This document shows, one piece after another, positions 32,300 to 41,166 of a stretch of 64,000 bases of DNA. Within the stretch, counting starts at the first letter, position 1, and the number at the start of each line of letters is the position of its first letter. The notes under the pieces are model-generated. The model saw nothing but the letters and a program-made list of their open reading frames with translations. It did no database searches and was not told where the DNA came from. Origin of the DNA: Corynebacterium haematomassiliense. Lineage in GTDB: Bacteria > Actinomycetota > Actinomycetes > Mycobacteriales > Mycobacteriaceae. The DNA lies in contig NZ_JACDTZ010000002.1 in the NCBI RefSeq assembly GCF_013978595.1, forward strand, positions 186,001-250,000, read 5' to 3'. The translations under genes and the position numbers were made by a program.

Positions 32300-33427
32300 A
32301 TGTCTGCGTTGTATCCCCGGCTGACCCGGAACCGCTCCCGCCGCGTTGTGGCTGGCGTGGCCTCCGGTGTGGCCGACCACCTGGGGGTGGAGGACAAATG
32401 GGTGCGCCTGTTCTTCGTCGCGGCCAGCTTCGCGGGCGGGTTCGGCGCGCTGCTCTACGCCGGTTTGTGGATGTGTACGCCCCTGGGCGACAGTGGGGCG
32501 CAGCGCCAGCGCCCGGGAACGATGGATCTCGCGCTAGTGGTGCTCGGGTTCGCAGGGGCTCTTGTTGCGCTGCAGCTGTCTTCGGGCGCGGGCGCCACGG
32601 TGGTGTTCGTGCTCGGCGTGCTCATCGTCGGCGCGGTGATTGCGCTGCAGGCCTACGACCGCGGTACGGGGTCGTGGGGCAACATCGCCGCGCTGACCTT
32701 GGGTGCGCTGCTGGTCATGGCCGGGGTGCTGGCAGTGGCGTTTGTGGGCGAAAGCGCCGGGGTTGGCGGCGTGGTGGTCTCTGTGCTGGTCACGGTCGTG
32801 GGCGTGGCGGTGCTGGTTGTGCCGCTGATAGCCAAGCTGGCTAATTCGCTCGTCGCGGAGCGGGAGGCGAAGGCGGTGGCGGACCAGCGCGCGGAGATTG
32901 CCTCGCGGCTGCACGATTCGGTGCTGCAGACCCTCGCGCTGATTCAGAAGCAGGCAGGCGATGCGGATGAGGTCGCCCGCCTCGCGCGCGCCCAGGAGCG
33001 CGAGCTGCGGGCCTGGCTTTTCGACGACTCCGTGCCCAACCACACCACCACCTTTGCCGCCCTGCAGAAAGCGGCCGGCGAGGTGGAGGACGCCTTCCGC
33101 GTGGTCATCCAACCGGTCACGGTGGGCGAGGATGTCGCCTTCGACGAGCGCACCGAAGCGGTCGTGCTGGCCGCGAGGGAGGCAATGGTCAACGCCGCCA
33201 AGCACGCCGGTGTGGACACCATCGACGTTTACGCGGAGCATCTCGCGGGCAGGCTCGAGGTGTTTGTGCGCGACCGCGGTTCCGGCTTCGACCCGGACGC
33301 CGTCCCGGCCGATCGGCACGGTTTGCGCGACTCCATTGTGGGCCGCGTTCGGCGGGTTGGGGGAGAGGTGCACGTGGTGTCGTCGATAGGCAATGGCTCA
33401 GAGGTGGAGATAGCGTTAGAGCTATGA
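32300..33427 (+). CDS. esrS: Envelope-stress sensor histidine kinase EsrS
   Basis: The 375-aa kinase has an N-terminal PspC domain (VVAGVASGVADHLGVEDKWVRL), a block of membrane helices (residues ~75-175), a HisKA_3 dimerisation helix with H205 in LHDSVLQTLALIQ and a HATPase with the N-box AREAMVNAAKHAG and DRGSGFDP. I chose the ATG at 32300 with GGGGG upstream; longer frames overlap esrI. A motif copy near the 3' end imposes an ATA codon (SSIGN). The stop overlaps esrR by 4 bases. Confidence 0.9.
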   Translation: MSALYPRLTRNRSRRVVAGVASGVADHLGVEDKWVRLFFVAASFAGGFGALLYAGLWMCTPLGDSGAQRQRPGTMDLALVVLGFAGALVALQLSSGAGATVVFVLGVLIVGAVIALQAYDRGTGSWGNIAALTLGALLVMAGVLAVAFVGESAGVGGVVVSVLVTVVGVAVLVVPLIAKLANSLVAEREAKAVADQRAEIASRLHDSVLQTLALIQKQAGDADEVARLARAQERELRAWLFDDSVPNHTTTFAALQKAAGEVEDAFRVVIQPVTVGEDVAFDERTEAVVLAAREAMVNAAKHAGVDTIDVYAEHLAGRLEVFVRDRGSGFDPDAVPADRHGLRDSIVGRVRRVGGEVHVVSSIGNGSEVEIALEL

Positions 33428-34047
33428 CGAGCGTGTTCTTGGTGGACGATCACTCCGTGTTCCGCGCCGGGGTGAAAGCTGAGCTGGCGGACGCGGTGGA
33501 CATTGTGGGTGAGGCCGGCACGGTTGCTGAGGCGGTGCGTGGGATCGAGCGCACGCACCCGGACGTGGTGCTTTTAGACGTGCACATGCCCGACGGCGGC
33601 GGACTGGCCGTGCTCAAGCGGGCACCGGGTCCGGCGTACCTGGCGCTGAGTGTCTCCGATGCCGCCGAGGACGTCATCGCGCTGATCCGCGCCGGCGCGC
33701 GGGGGTACGTGACCAAGAACATCGCAGGCGCCGAGCTCGCCGAAGCGATTGCACGGGTGCGCGGCGGGGACGCGTACTTCTCGCCGCGGCTGGCTGGGTT
33801 CGTGCTCGATGCCTTCGCCTCCGGACCGGTGGTGGAAGAGGACGACCCGGCAGTCGACTCGCTGACCCGCCGCGAGCTCGACGTGCTGCGGCTGCTCGCG
33901 CGCGGCTACACGTACAAGGAGATCGCCGAGCGGCTGTTCATCTCCGTCAAGACGGTAGAGACGCACGCGTCGAACATTCTGCGCAAGACGCAGACCTCCA
34001 ACCGCCACCAGCTCACCAGGTGGGCGGTGGCGCGGGATCTGGGCTAG
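33424..34047 (+). CDS. esrR: Envelope-stress response regulator EsrR
   Basis: The 207-aa NarL/LuxR-type response regulator has phospho-acceptor D52 in VVLLDVHMPDGG, a receiver to about residue 115, and the HTH LTRRELDVLRLLARGYTYKEIAERLFIS. ATGA overlap with esrS. The 3' end overlaps the convergent flavoprotein gene by 4 bases. Confidence 0.93.
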   Translation: MTSVFLVDDHSVFRAGVKAELADAVDIVGEAGTVAEAVRGIERTHPDVVLLDVHMPDGGGLAVLKRAPGPAYLALSVSDAAEDVIALIRAGARGYVTKNIAGAELAEAIARVRGGDAYFSPRLAGFVLDAFASGPVVEEDDPAVDSLTRRELDVLRLLARGYTYKEIAERLFISVKTVETHASNILRKTQTSNRHQLTRWAVARDLG

Positions 34048-35915
34048 AGCACGCCCGCCTGGGTGAGCAGCGAACGTGCCGTCTTGTCCGTCTCCTGCAG
34101 CATCAGCGGGTCGGTGCCGGGCATGGGGGAGATGGTGGTGTCCGCCCACTGCTTGCCGGTGGGGATGCCCACGATGTGCAGGCGATCGTCCAGCTCGCCG
34201 TCGGGGTGGACGGTGCGGCGGGTGTCATCGTCGGTTTCCGGGGAGGCGGTTTCCACGCCACCTGGTGCGAACGGGCGCACGCGGCCGGCCTCGCGCAGCG
34301 ATGCGGTTAGCGCGTCGGGGGAGGTGCGGATGTCGGGGCCGGGCAGAAAGGCGTCGGCAAGTGCGGCGGCGTGAACCGAGCGGGCGTGGCTGGCGGCAAC
34401 GTACTCGCCGTCGGTGAGCTCCACTACCGGGTCGGGGCCTAAGAAGGTGACCAGGCCGGCGTCGAAAAGTGCGAGCAGCTCGCGGGTGCGGAACAGCGGC
34501 GGGCCGGAGCCGACCATCTGGCCGAACGCCATGTACTGCGCAAGTGCCGCCTCGCGGGGGCCGCGGCCGTTTCGCGTGGCGATCGCGCTGGGCTTGCGGC
34601 CCGCGGAGACCGCCCACAGGCCCGCCTTGAGCGGGGAGTCCCAGGCGGAAACGGCCTCGGCGATGTCTACCTCCATGCCCTCGGCGACGCGGCGGTTCAG
34701 CTCCTCCAGGTCCAGCTCCTCGGTCCCGGCGAGCGGGTCCACCCAGGCGGCCATGTCGAACGGCTCGGTGCTCAAGCCTTCGAGCGCCTCAGTCAGCGCG
34801 TTCGCGACCGGCAGGATGTCGTCCGGGGAAGCGACCGCGGAAAGGTCGGTGGCGTCGATGGCCGCCAGGATCTCGTCGAGGGCCGCGCTGAGCGCTTCTG
34901 GACGCACCCGGGCAAGCACGCGGTAGTACTCGGCGTAGGCGTCGCGGGCGAGCGCGGGCCAGAGGTCGCGGCCGAAGGACACCGGCGCCTCGGAGGCGTC
35001 GATGGCGGCGCGCAGGCGCGACAGGTCGGCCTTCGGCGGCAGGGAGTGGTACTCGGATTTGGGCAGGTAGGGGTAGCCGCGCCCGGAGGTGACCACGAAG
35101 TGAGGCTCCTTGCCGGTGGCCTCGTAGCGCAGGCCGGAGCGGGCTGCAGGATCCTCGACGAAGCGGCCGCCCCGGTTGATGGTGGCCAGCGCCATGAGAT
35201 CGAAAAAGCCCATTCCCATGCCGCGCACCACAACGCGCTCTCCGGCCGGAAGCAGCGAAACGTCCTGCTCCACCGGGTTGCCCGGCGGGATGTAGGTCAG
35301 GCCCGAGTCGGCGAACTCCTGCTGCGCGGGCGTGGGGGCGGGCAGCACCCAGCCGGAGGCGATGACGGTGGCGTCGGCGTGGACGACCGTGCCGTCGGCA
35401 AGCGTGATGGCGTCTTGGGCGCCCTCGGCCGCAAGCGACACCGCGCGGGAGTGGTGCTCGACCACCTCGACTGTGTCCGGCAGCTGCGCGAGCGCGACCT
35501 TCCAGGCCCAGCGCAGGTACTCGCCGTACAGCGCGCGCGAGGGGTTGGATTCCGGGCGGGTGGCGCGCAGCTCCTCGTTGTAGTGGTCGGGGAGGGAGGT
35601 ACCGGAGGCGTCGATAAGCGGGTGGCTTTCTTCGCCGCGAAGCGCCTGGATCCACTCGTACATGGTGGGGCCTTCGAGCACGGGGGCGGAAACGGTCGCG
35701 CCGGGTTCGGTGAACAGGGTGACCGCGCCGGCGAGGGTGTTCATGCACAGCGTGCGGGTTTGGTCGGTTTCCCAGATGCGGCCGGCGCCGAGTTGGGCGT
35801 CGTCGATGATGTGCAGGGTGAGCGTCTCGCTGCGGTCGCCCAGGTAGGCGGCGATGCGTTCGGTGATGGAGATGCCGCGGGGTCCTGCTCCGACGATTGC
35901 GATGGATGCTGCCAC
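34044..35915 (-). CDS. FAD/NAD(P)-binding protein of McbR-flanked cluster
   Basis: The 623-aa flavoprotein begins with the Rossmann fingerprint IAIVGAGPRGISITERI (NAD_binding_9 type); a second nucleotide-binding region occurs near 205-240 (GERVVVRGMGMGFFDLMALA). Similar proteins accompany peptide-type ABC transporters and AhpD-like proteins in other bacteria and are thought to oxidise imported substrates; the substrate is not known. GTG start at 35915 with GGAGG nine bases upstream. Divergent from the ABC cluster with a perfect McbR-type operator between. Confidence 0.82.
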   Translation of the reverse strand: MAASIAIVGAGPRGISITERIAAYLGDRSETLTLHIIDDAQLGAGRIWETDQTRTLCMNTLAGAVTLFTEPGATVSAPVLEGPTMYEWIQALRGEESHPLIDASGTSLPDHYNEELRATRPESNPSRALYGEYLRWAWKVALAQLPDTVEVVEHHSRAVSLAAEGAQDAITLADGTVVHADATVIASGWVLPAPTPAQQEFADSGLTYIPPGNPVEQDVSLLPAGERVVVRGMGMGFFDLMALATINRGGRFVEDPAARSGLRYEATGKEPHFVVTSGRGYPYLPKSEYHSLPPKADLSRLRAAIDASEAPVSFGRDLWPALARDAYAEYYRVLARVRPEALSAALDEILAAIDATDLSAVASPDDILPVANALTEALEGLSTEPFDMAAWVDPLAGTEELDLEELNRRVAEGMEVDIAEAVSAWDSPLKAGLWAVSAGRKPSAIATRNGRGPREAALAQYMAFGQMVGSGPPLFRTRELLALFDAGLVTFLGPDPVVELTDGEYVAASHARSVHAAALADAFLPGPDIRTSPDALTASLREAGRVRPFAPGGVETASPETDDDTRRTVHPDGELDDRLHIVGIPTGKQWADTTISPMPGTDPLMLQETDKTARSLLTQAGVL

Positions 35916-35957
35916 GGTGAAAAACCTCCACGATTTCTGTGAACTATTGATCGTATG

Positions 35958-35973
35958 TAGACTGACTAGTCTA
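35958..35973. promoter_or_regulatory. McbR-type operator TAGAC-N6-GTCTA
   Basis: TAGAC (35958-35962), TGACTA, GTCTA (35969-35973): an exact match to the C. glutamicum McbR consensus TAGAC-N6-GTCTA. It sits in the 126-bp divergent spacer between the flavoprotein and the ABC transporter cluster, so both directions would be repressed when methionine/SAH levels are high. The match is seen directly; control by McbR is inferred. Confidence 0.82.
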
Positions 35974-36041
35974 TTGCTGAAGAACCAGATTGTCTAACGG
36001 TGGTAATGTGCACTGCGCAACCGAAGAAAGAGGGCGATAAC

Positions 36042-37673
36042 GTGCCTAAAACAAAGGTAGCCGCGACGCTTGCGCTCGGCGCGGCAGCCAGCCTGCTCGC
36101 CGGATGCGCGGCGGCGGCAGGCGGCGATGACGGTGACGTGCTCACCTACCTGGAGTCCAACTGGTTTAACAGCCTGTACCCGCCGGCCGCCGGGTTCTAC
36201 CCCAACGGCGGCGTAGTCAACCAGCTGACGGACCGGCTGCTCTACCAGGACCCGGAGACCCTGGAGCTTGAGCCCTGGATTGCCACGGACCTGCCGGAGA
36301 TCAACGAAGATGCCACGGTGTTCACCTTCGACATCCGCACGGATGTGACCTACTCCGACGGCACGCCCATGACCGCGCAGAACATCGTGGACAACTTCGA
36401 CCTGTTCGGCCTGGGCGACAAGGACCGGCTCCTCAACGTCTCGGAGCAAATCTCCAACTACGAGCGCGGCGAGGTCGTCGACGAGGACACAGTGCGCTTT
36501 TACTTCTCCGCGCCCTCGCCCGGCTTCGCGCAGGCGACGTCCACCTACAACGCGGGGCTGTTGGCCGATTCCTCGCTCAAGCTGCGCAACGAGGACTTCG
36601 GCCCCGGCAACGCGGAAAACGTCATCGGCTCCGGCCCGTTCGTGGTGGACAGCGAGACCCTGGGCACCGACCTGGTGCTCAAAGCCCGCGAGGACTACGA
36701 CTGGGCGCCGCCGTCGCTTGAGCACCGGGGGCGCGCGCGTATCGACGGCATCCCCTACACCCTGGCCGCGGAAGAGGCCATGCGCGCCGGCGCGCTGCTG
36801 TCCGGCCAGGCCGCCGTCGCGCGCACGGTCTCCCCGCCGGTGGAGCGCCACCTGAAGGACCAGGGCGTGCAGGTGGTCGCCGCCACCGCCAACGGCATGA
36901 ACAACCAGCTGGCGCTGCGTTTCAACCACCCGCTTTTGCAGGACATCCGCGTGCGCCAGGCGATCATCCACGGGGTCAACCGCGAGGAGATCATCCGCAT
37001 CCTGCTGTCGGATTCCTACCCGCTGGCCACCTCGTCCATGACGTCGAAGGCCCTGGGCTATGCGGAGCAGCCGGACGCGTACACCTTCGACCCGGATCAA
37101 TCGCGCAAGCTTCTCGACGATGCCGGCTGGACCCCCGGACCGGACGGCATCCGCGAAAAGGACGGACAACGCTTGAGCTTGTGGGTCAACCACGCCCTGC
37201 CGCAGCCGCGCTCGAAGGAGATCGTCACCATGATCCAGTCCGACCTGCGCGAGCTGGGCATCGAACTCAACATGGTCGCCGGCGACCGCGCAACGCAAAA
37301 CGCGGCGCAAAAGGACATCAACCGCGTCCAGCTCATGCACACCATGGTGGGCCGCGCTGACTACGACGTGATCGAGTCCTTCCTTTCCGTGGACCGCCGC
37401 GATTCGCTTCTGAACAACGCCGGCGACGGCGAACCCATCGACACCGAGCTGCAGGCGCTTCTGGACAAGGTGGTCTCCACCCCGGACGACGCCGGCCGCG
37501 CCGCCGCCTCCAAGGCGGTGCAGGACCACCTGACCGAAAACGCGTACACCCTGCCGCTGTTTGAGGAGCCGCAGGTGTACGCGGTTGCCCCGCACGTGAA
37601 GGGCTTCGGCACCGAGGCGGTGGCGCGCCCGAGCTTCTACTCGGTGTACTTCGACCGCGAGGAGGACAAGTAG
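36042..37673 (+). CDS. ABC transporter substrate-binding lipoprotein (dipeptide/nickel family)
   Basis: The 543-aa SBP_bac_5 protein has a signal peptide with lipobox LLAG-C22, then LTYLESNWFNSLYPPAAGF and the family marks WIATDLPEIN, DGTPMTAQNIVDNF, DIRVRQAIIHGVNREEI. GTG start with GAAAGAGGG upstream. It heads a five-gene unit and should deliver an oligopeptide-like or small organic ligand to the permeases that follow; the cluster's McbR box suggests a sulfur compound. Confidence 0.9.
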   Translation: MPKTKVAATLALGAAASLLAGCAAAAGGDDGDVLTYLESNWFNSLYPPAAGFYPNGGVVNQLTDRLLYQDPETLELEPWIATDLPEINEDATVFTFDIRTDVTYSDGTPMTAQNIVDNFDLFGLGDKDRLLNVSEQISNYERGEVVDEDTVRFYFSAPSPGFAQATSTYNAGLLADSSLKLRNEDFGPGNAENVIGSGPFVVDSETLGTDLVLKAREDYDWAPPSLEHRGRARIDGIPYTLAAEEAMRAGALLSGQAAVARTVSPPVERHLKDQGVQVVAATANGMNNQLALRFNHPLLQDIRVRQAIIHGVNREEIIRILLSDSYPLATSSMTSKALGYAEQPDAYTFDPDQSRKLLDDAGWTPGPDGIREKDGQRLSLWVNHALPQPRSKEIVTMIQSDLRELGIELNMVAGDRATQNAAQKDINRVQLMHTMVGRADYDVIESFLSVDRRDSLLNNAGDGEPIDTELQALLDKVVSTPDDAGRAAASKAVQDHLTENAYTLPLFEEPQVYAVAPHVKGFGTEAVARPSFYSVYFDREEDK

Positions 37674-38693
37674 ATGGGCAAGTACGTACTCAAGCGCATC
37701 GGCCAGGCGCTCATCGTGCTCCTTTTGGCCTACACCCTGGCGTTTTTCCTGCTGTCCGCGCTGCCTTCCGACGGCGTGGCCGCCCGCTACGCGGACCCGG
37801 CCCTGGGCCTGTCCCAGGCGGAAATCGAGCAGATCCGCGAGCAGATGGGCGTGGACAAGCCGCTGATCCAGCAGTACTTCGCCACCCTGGGCGGGCTGTT
37901 CACCGGCGATCTGGGCTACTCGGTGGCATCCGGCACGCCCGTGTTCGACCTGATCACGGACGCCGCGCCGCACACGTTCGCGCTTGCCGCGACGTCCGTG
38001 GGTTTAGCCATCGTGGTGGCGCTGGCCACCGCGTACGTGGCCACCCTGCCGGGAGCTGGCGCGCTGCGCAGCGCCGTGCGCGCCCTGCCGTCGTTTATGG
38101 TGTCCCTGCCGGGGTTCTGGATCGCCATCTTGCTGCTGCAGTTCTTCTCCTTCCGCCTGGGCTGGGTCAACGTGGTTGACCCGACCCCGCTGGAGGGGCT
38201 GATCCTGCCCACGCTCACCCTCGCCGTACCCATGGCCGCGCCGCTGATGCAGGTGCTGATCCGTTCCATCGACGAGGTCCGCGCCCAGCCGTTCGTGCAG
38301 GTCGTGCGCGCCCGCGGCGCGAGCGAGGCCCGCATCTTCTGGCGCGACGTGCTGCGCAACTCGCTTCTGCCTGCGATCACCATGGCCGGCCTGCTGTTCG
38401 GCGAGCTGGTCGGCGGCGCCGTGGTCACCGAGACCGTCTTCGGCCGCGCCGGGCTGGGCTCGCTGACCGTCAATGCCGTGTCCAGCCGCGACATGCCTGT
38501 GCTGCTGGGCGTGGTGCTCATCGCGGCCACCGCGTACGTGGTGATCAACCTGATTGTGGACCTGCTCTACCCGGTGCTGGACGTGCGCCTGCGCGACCAG
38601 GCCGCGGCGCAGACCGCGACCACCCCGGCGGCCCGTGATGAGCAGACCGCCGCACACACCTCGGCTACGACCGCAAAGGAGGCCGTCCGATGA
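37674..38693 (+). CDS. ABC transporter permease, DppB-type
   Basis: The 339-aa inner-membrane permease has six helices and the DppB start VLKRIGQALIVLLLAYTLAFFLL, with the cytoplasmic EAA loop VVRARGASEARIFWRDVLRNSLLPAI. It starts directly after the lipoprotein stop codon and overlaps the next permease by 4 bases. The C-terminal tail is Ala/Thr-rich. Confidence 0.92.
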   Translation: MGKYVLKRIGQALIVLLLAYTLAFFLLSALPSDGVAARYADPALGLSQAEIEQIREQMGVDKPLIQQYFATLGGLFTGDLGYSVASGTPVFDLITDAAPHTFALAATSVGLAIVVALATAYVATLPGAGALRSAVRALPSFMVSLPGFWIAILLLQFFSFRLGWVNVVDPTPLEGLILPTLTLAVPMAAPLMQVLIRSIDEVRAQPFVQVVRARGASEARIFWRDVLRNSLLPAITMAGLLFGELVGGAVVTETVFGRAGLGSLTVNAVSSRDMPVLLGVVLIAATAYVVINLIVDLLYPVLDVRLRDQAAAQTATTPAARDEQTAAHTSATTAKEAVR

Positions 38694-39565
38694 GCACGAC
38701 CAACCTGGTGCACAACCAGCGTGCGCCGCAGAAGGACCACCGGCCACGCAAGGCCCGCAAGCACCGCCGCTGGAGCTCGCCGGCGACCATCTTGTCGCTG
38801 ATCGTGCTGGCCATCGCCGCGCTGTGGGCGATCGTGCCGGGCATCTTCGCGCCGCACGACCCGTACAACGGCGTCGACGTGGCACTGCTCGCCCCCAACG
38901 GCGAGTACATCTTCGGCACCGACGCGGTGGGCCGCGACCTGTTCTCGCGCGTGGTGTACGGCGCGCGCCAGTCGCTGCTCGGCGCCCTGATCGCCGTGGC
39001 CGTCGGCCTGGTGCTGGGCACCCTGATCGGCCTGATCGCCGGCACGCAGCGCGGCTGGGTGGACACGGTGCTGATGCGTCTGGTGGACGTGCTGCTGGCC
39101 ATCCCCGGCATCCTGCTGTCGCTGTCCATCATCATCGTCACCGGCTTCGGCTCGCTGCAGGCGGCGTTCGCCGTCGGCATGACGTCGGTGGCCACGTTCG
39201 CGCGCCTGGCGCGCTCGCAGGTGATCCAGATTGCTAACGCGGGCTTCGTGGAGGCCGCCTACGGCTCCGGCGCCACCCAGACCCAGGTGCTGTTCCGCCA
39301 CGTGCTGCCCAACTCGCTGACCCCGGTGCTGGCGCTGGCCGCGCTGCAGTTCGGCACCGCCATCTTGCAGCTGTCCATCCTGGGCTTTTTGGGCTACGGC
39401 GCGCCGCCGCCGACCCCGGAGTGGGGCCTGCTCATCGCGGAAGGCCGCGACTTCATGGCAACCGCCTGGTGGCTGATCCTGCTGCCCGGCCTGGCCATCG
39501 TGGCCACCGTGATGTCCGCCAACCACCTGTCCCAGGTGATCCAACAGGAAGGTGATGCGAAGTGA
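38690..39565 (+). CDS. ABC transporter permease, DppC-type
   Basis: The 291-aa partner permease has GEYIFGTDAVGRDLFSRVVYGARQSL, the DppC signature, and an EAA loop with FRHVLPNSLTPVLALAAL. Overlaps its neighbours by 4 bases on each side, indicating tight coupling and 1:1 production. Confidence 0.92.
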   Translation: MSTTNLVHNQRAPQKDHRPRKARKHRRWSSPATILSLIVLAIAALWAIVPGIFAPHDPYNGVDVALLAPNGEYIFGTDAVGRDLFSRVVYGARQSLLGALIAVAVGLVLGTLIGLIAGTQRGWVDTVLMRLVDVLLAIPGILLSLSIIIVTGFGSLQAAFAVGMTSVATFARLARSQVIQIANAGFVEAAYGSGATQTQVLFRHVLPNSLTPVLALAALQFGTAILQLSILGFLGYGAPPPTPEWGLLIAEGRDFMATAWWLILLPGLAIVATVMSANHLSQVIQQEGDAK

Positions 39566-41166
39566 CCACGCCTCTGCTTGAAGTCAGCGGCTTGACCGTC
39601 GCGTACGGCGACGCGGACCCGGTGGTGCGCGATATCTCGTTTTCCGTCGAGGCCGGGAACATGACCGCCATTGTGGGCGAGTCCGGCTCCGGCAAAACCA
39701 CCTCCGCGATGGCGGCGCTGGACCTGCTCGGGCCCTCCGGCAACGTGCTGTCCGGCAGCATCCGGTTCAAGGGCCAGGAACTCGCCGGGCTCAGCAACGC
39801 CGAGTGGCGCACGTTGCGCGGCACGAAGATCGGGCTGGTGCCGCAGGATCCGAATAACTCGCTCAACCCGTTGAAGACCATCGGCGCGTCCGTTGAGGAT
39901 GGCCTGGAGATTCATGGGGTGGGGGATGCGGCGGAGCGCCGTCGTAAAGCAATTGCCCTGCTGGAACGCGTGGGCATTGACGACCCGGAGCGCCGCTACA
40001 GCCAGTACCCGCACGAGCTGTCCGGCGGTATGAAGCAGCGCGTGCTCATTGCAGCGGCGGTGGCGCTCGAGCCCGAGGTGCTGATTGCGGACGAGCCGAC
40101 GTCCGCGCTCGACGTGACGGTGCAGAAGACCATCCTGGACCTGTTGGATGAAATGCGCGCTGAGCTGGGCCTTGGCATCGTCTTCATCACCCACGACCTC
40201 GCCGTTGCGGGCGACCGGGCGGACGACGTGGTGATCATGGAGCGCGGCCGCGTGGTCGAGCACGGGCCGGTGAGCCAGGTGCTGACTAGCCCGCAGCAGG
40301 ACTACTCGAAGCGCCTGCTGGCCAACGTGCCGTCGCTTGCGGTCGCAGATGCCTATCGACGTCCTCCGGTCACCCCCGAGACCCTCCTTTCTGTCAGCGG
40401 GCTGACCAAGCGCTACGGCGACTTCACGGCAGTCGAGGACATCTCCTTCGACGTGGCGCGCGGCTCCACCCACGCCCTGGTCGGCGGCTCCGGCTCCGGC
40501 AAGACCACCACCGGGCGCGCGATTTCCATGTTCAACCAGCCCACCGCGGGAAGCATCACCCTAGACGGCACGGAGCTGACGGGGCTCACGCCAAAGCAGC
40601 AGCGGGCCCTTCGCAGGCGGGTGCAGATGGTGTACCAGAACCCGTACTCCTCGCTGGACCCGAAGATGCGCGTCGGCGAGATCGTCGCCGAGCCGCTTCG
40701 CAACCTCACCGGTGCCTCGAAGCGTGAGGCGCTCACACGCGCCGACGAGTTCTTGGCGCGCGTGGCGCTGGACCCGGCGAAGTTCGCCTCCCGCACCCCG
40801 GCGCAACTGTCCGGCGGGCAGCGCCAGCGCGTGGCCATCGCCCGTGCGCTGATCGTGGAGCCGGAGTTGGTGGTGCTGGACGAGGCCGTCTCCGCCCTCG
40901 ATGTGACCGTGCAGGCCCAAATCCTGGAGCTTTTGGAGGACCTGCAGCGCGAGCTCGGCCTGACCTACGTGTTCATTTCCCACGACCTGGCGGTGGTGCG
41001 CCAGATTTCGGATACCGTGAGCGTGTTCAGCCGCGGCCGCCAGGTGGAATACGGGGCGACCAACGACGTGTTTGCACACCCGCAGCACGACGTCACCCGC
41101 GAGCTCATCAACGCCATCCCCGGCACTGTGTTCCGGGCCCGACAGTTAGGAGAGTTTGTTGTCTAA
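39562..41166 (+). CDS. ABC transporter ATPase, two fused domains (DppD-DppF type)
   Basis: The 534-aa protein holds both nucleotide-binding domains. Domain 1: Walker A GESGSGKTT near residue 40, signature LSGGMKQR near 153, Walker B LIADEPTSALD. Domain 2: GGSGSGKTTTGR near 309, LSGGQRQR near 416, LVVLDEAVSALD. Fused ATPases of this type energise peptide-type importers. A motif copy near residue 264 uses tat-cga-cgt (AYRR), a third reading frame of the dispersed repeat. Confidence 0.93.
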   Translation: MTTPLLEVSGLTVAYGDADPVVRDISFSVEAGNMTAIVGESGSGKTTSAMAALDLLGPSGNVLSGSIRFKGQELAGLSNAEWRTLRGTKIGLVPQDPNNSLNPLKTIGASVEDGLEIHGVGDAAERRRKAIALLERVGIDDPERRYSQYPHELSGGMKQRVLIAAAVALEPEVLIADEPTSALDVTVQKTILDLLDEMRAELGLGIVFITHDLAVAGDRADDVVIMERGRVVEHGPVSQVLTSPQQDYSKRLLANVPSLAVADAYRRPPVTPETLLSVSGLTKRYGDFTAVEDISFDVARGSTHALVGGSGSGKTTTGRAISMFNQPTAGSITLDGTELTGLTPKQQRALRRRVQMVYQNPYSSLDPKMRVGEIVAEPLRNLTGASKREALTRADEFLARVALDPAKFASRTPAQLSGGQRQRVAIARALIVEPELVVLDEAVSALDVTVQAQILELLEDLQRELGLTYVFISHDLAVVRQISDTVSVFSRGRQVEYGATNDVFAHPQHDVTRELINAIPGTVFRARQLGEFVV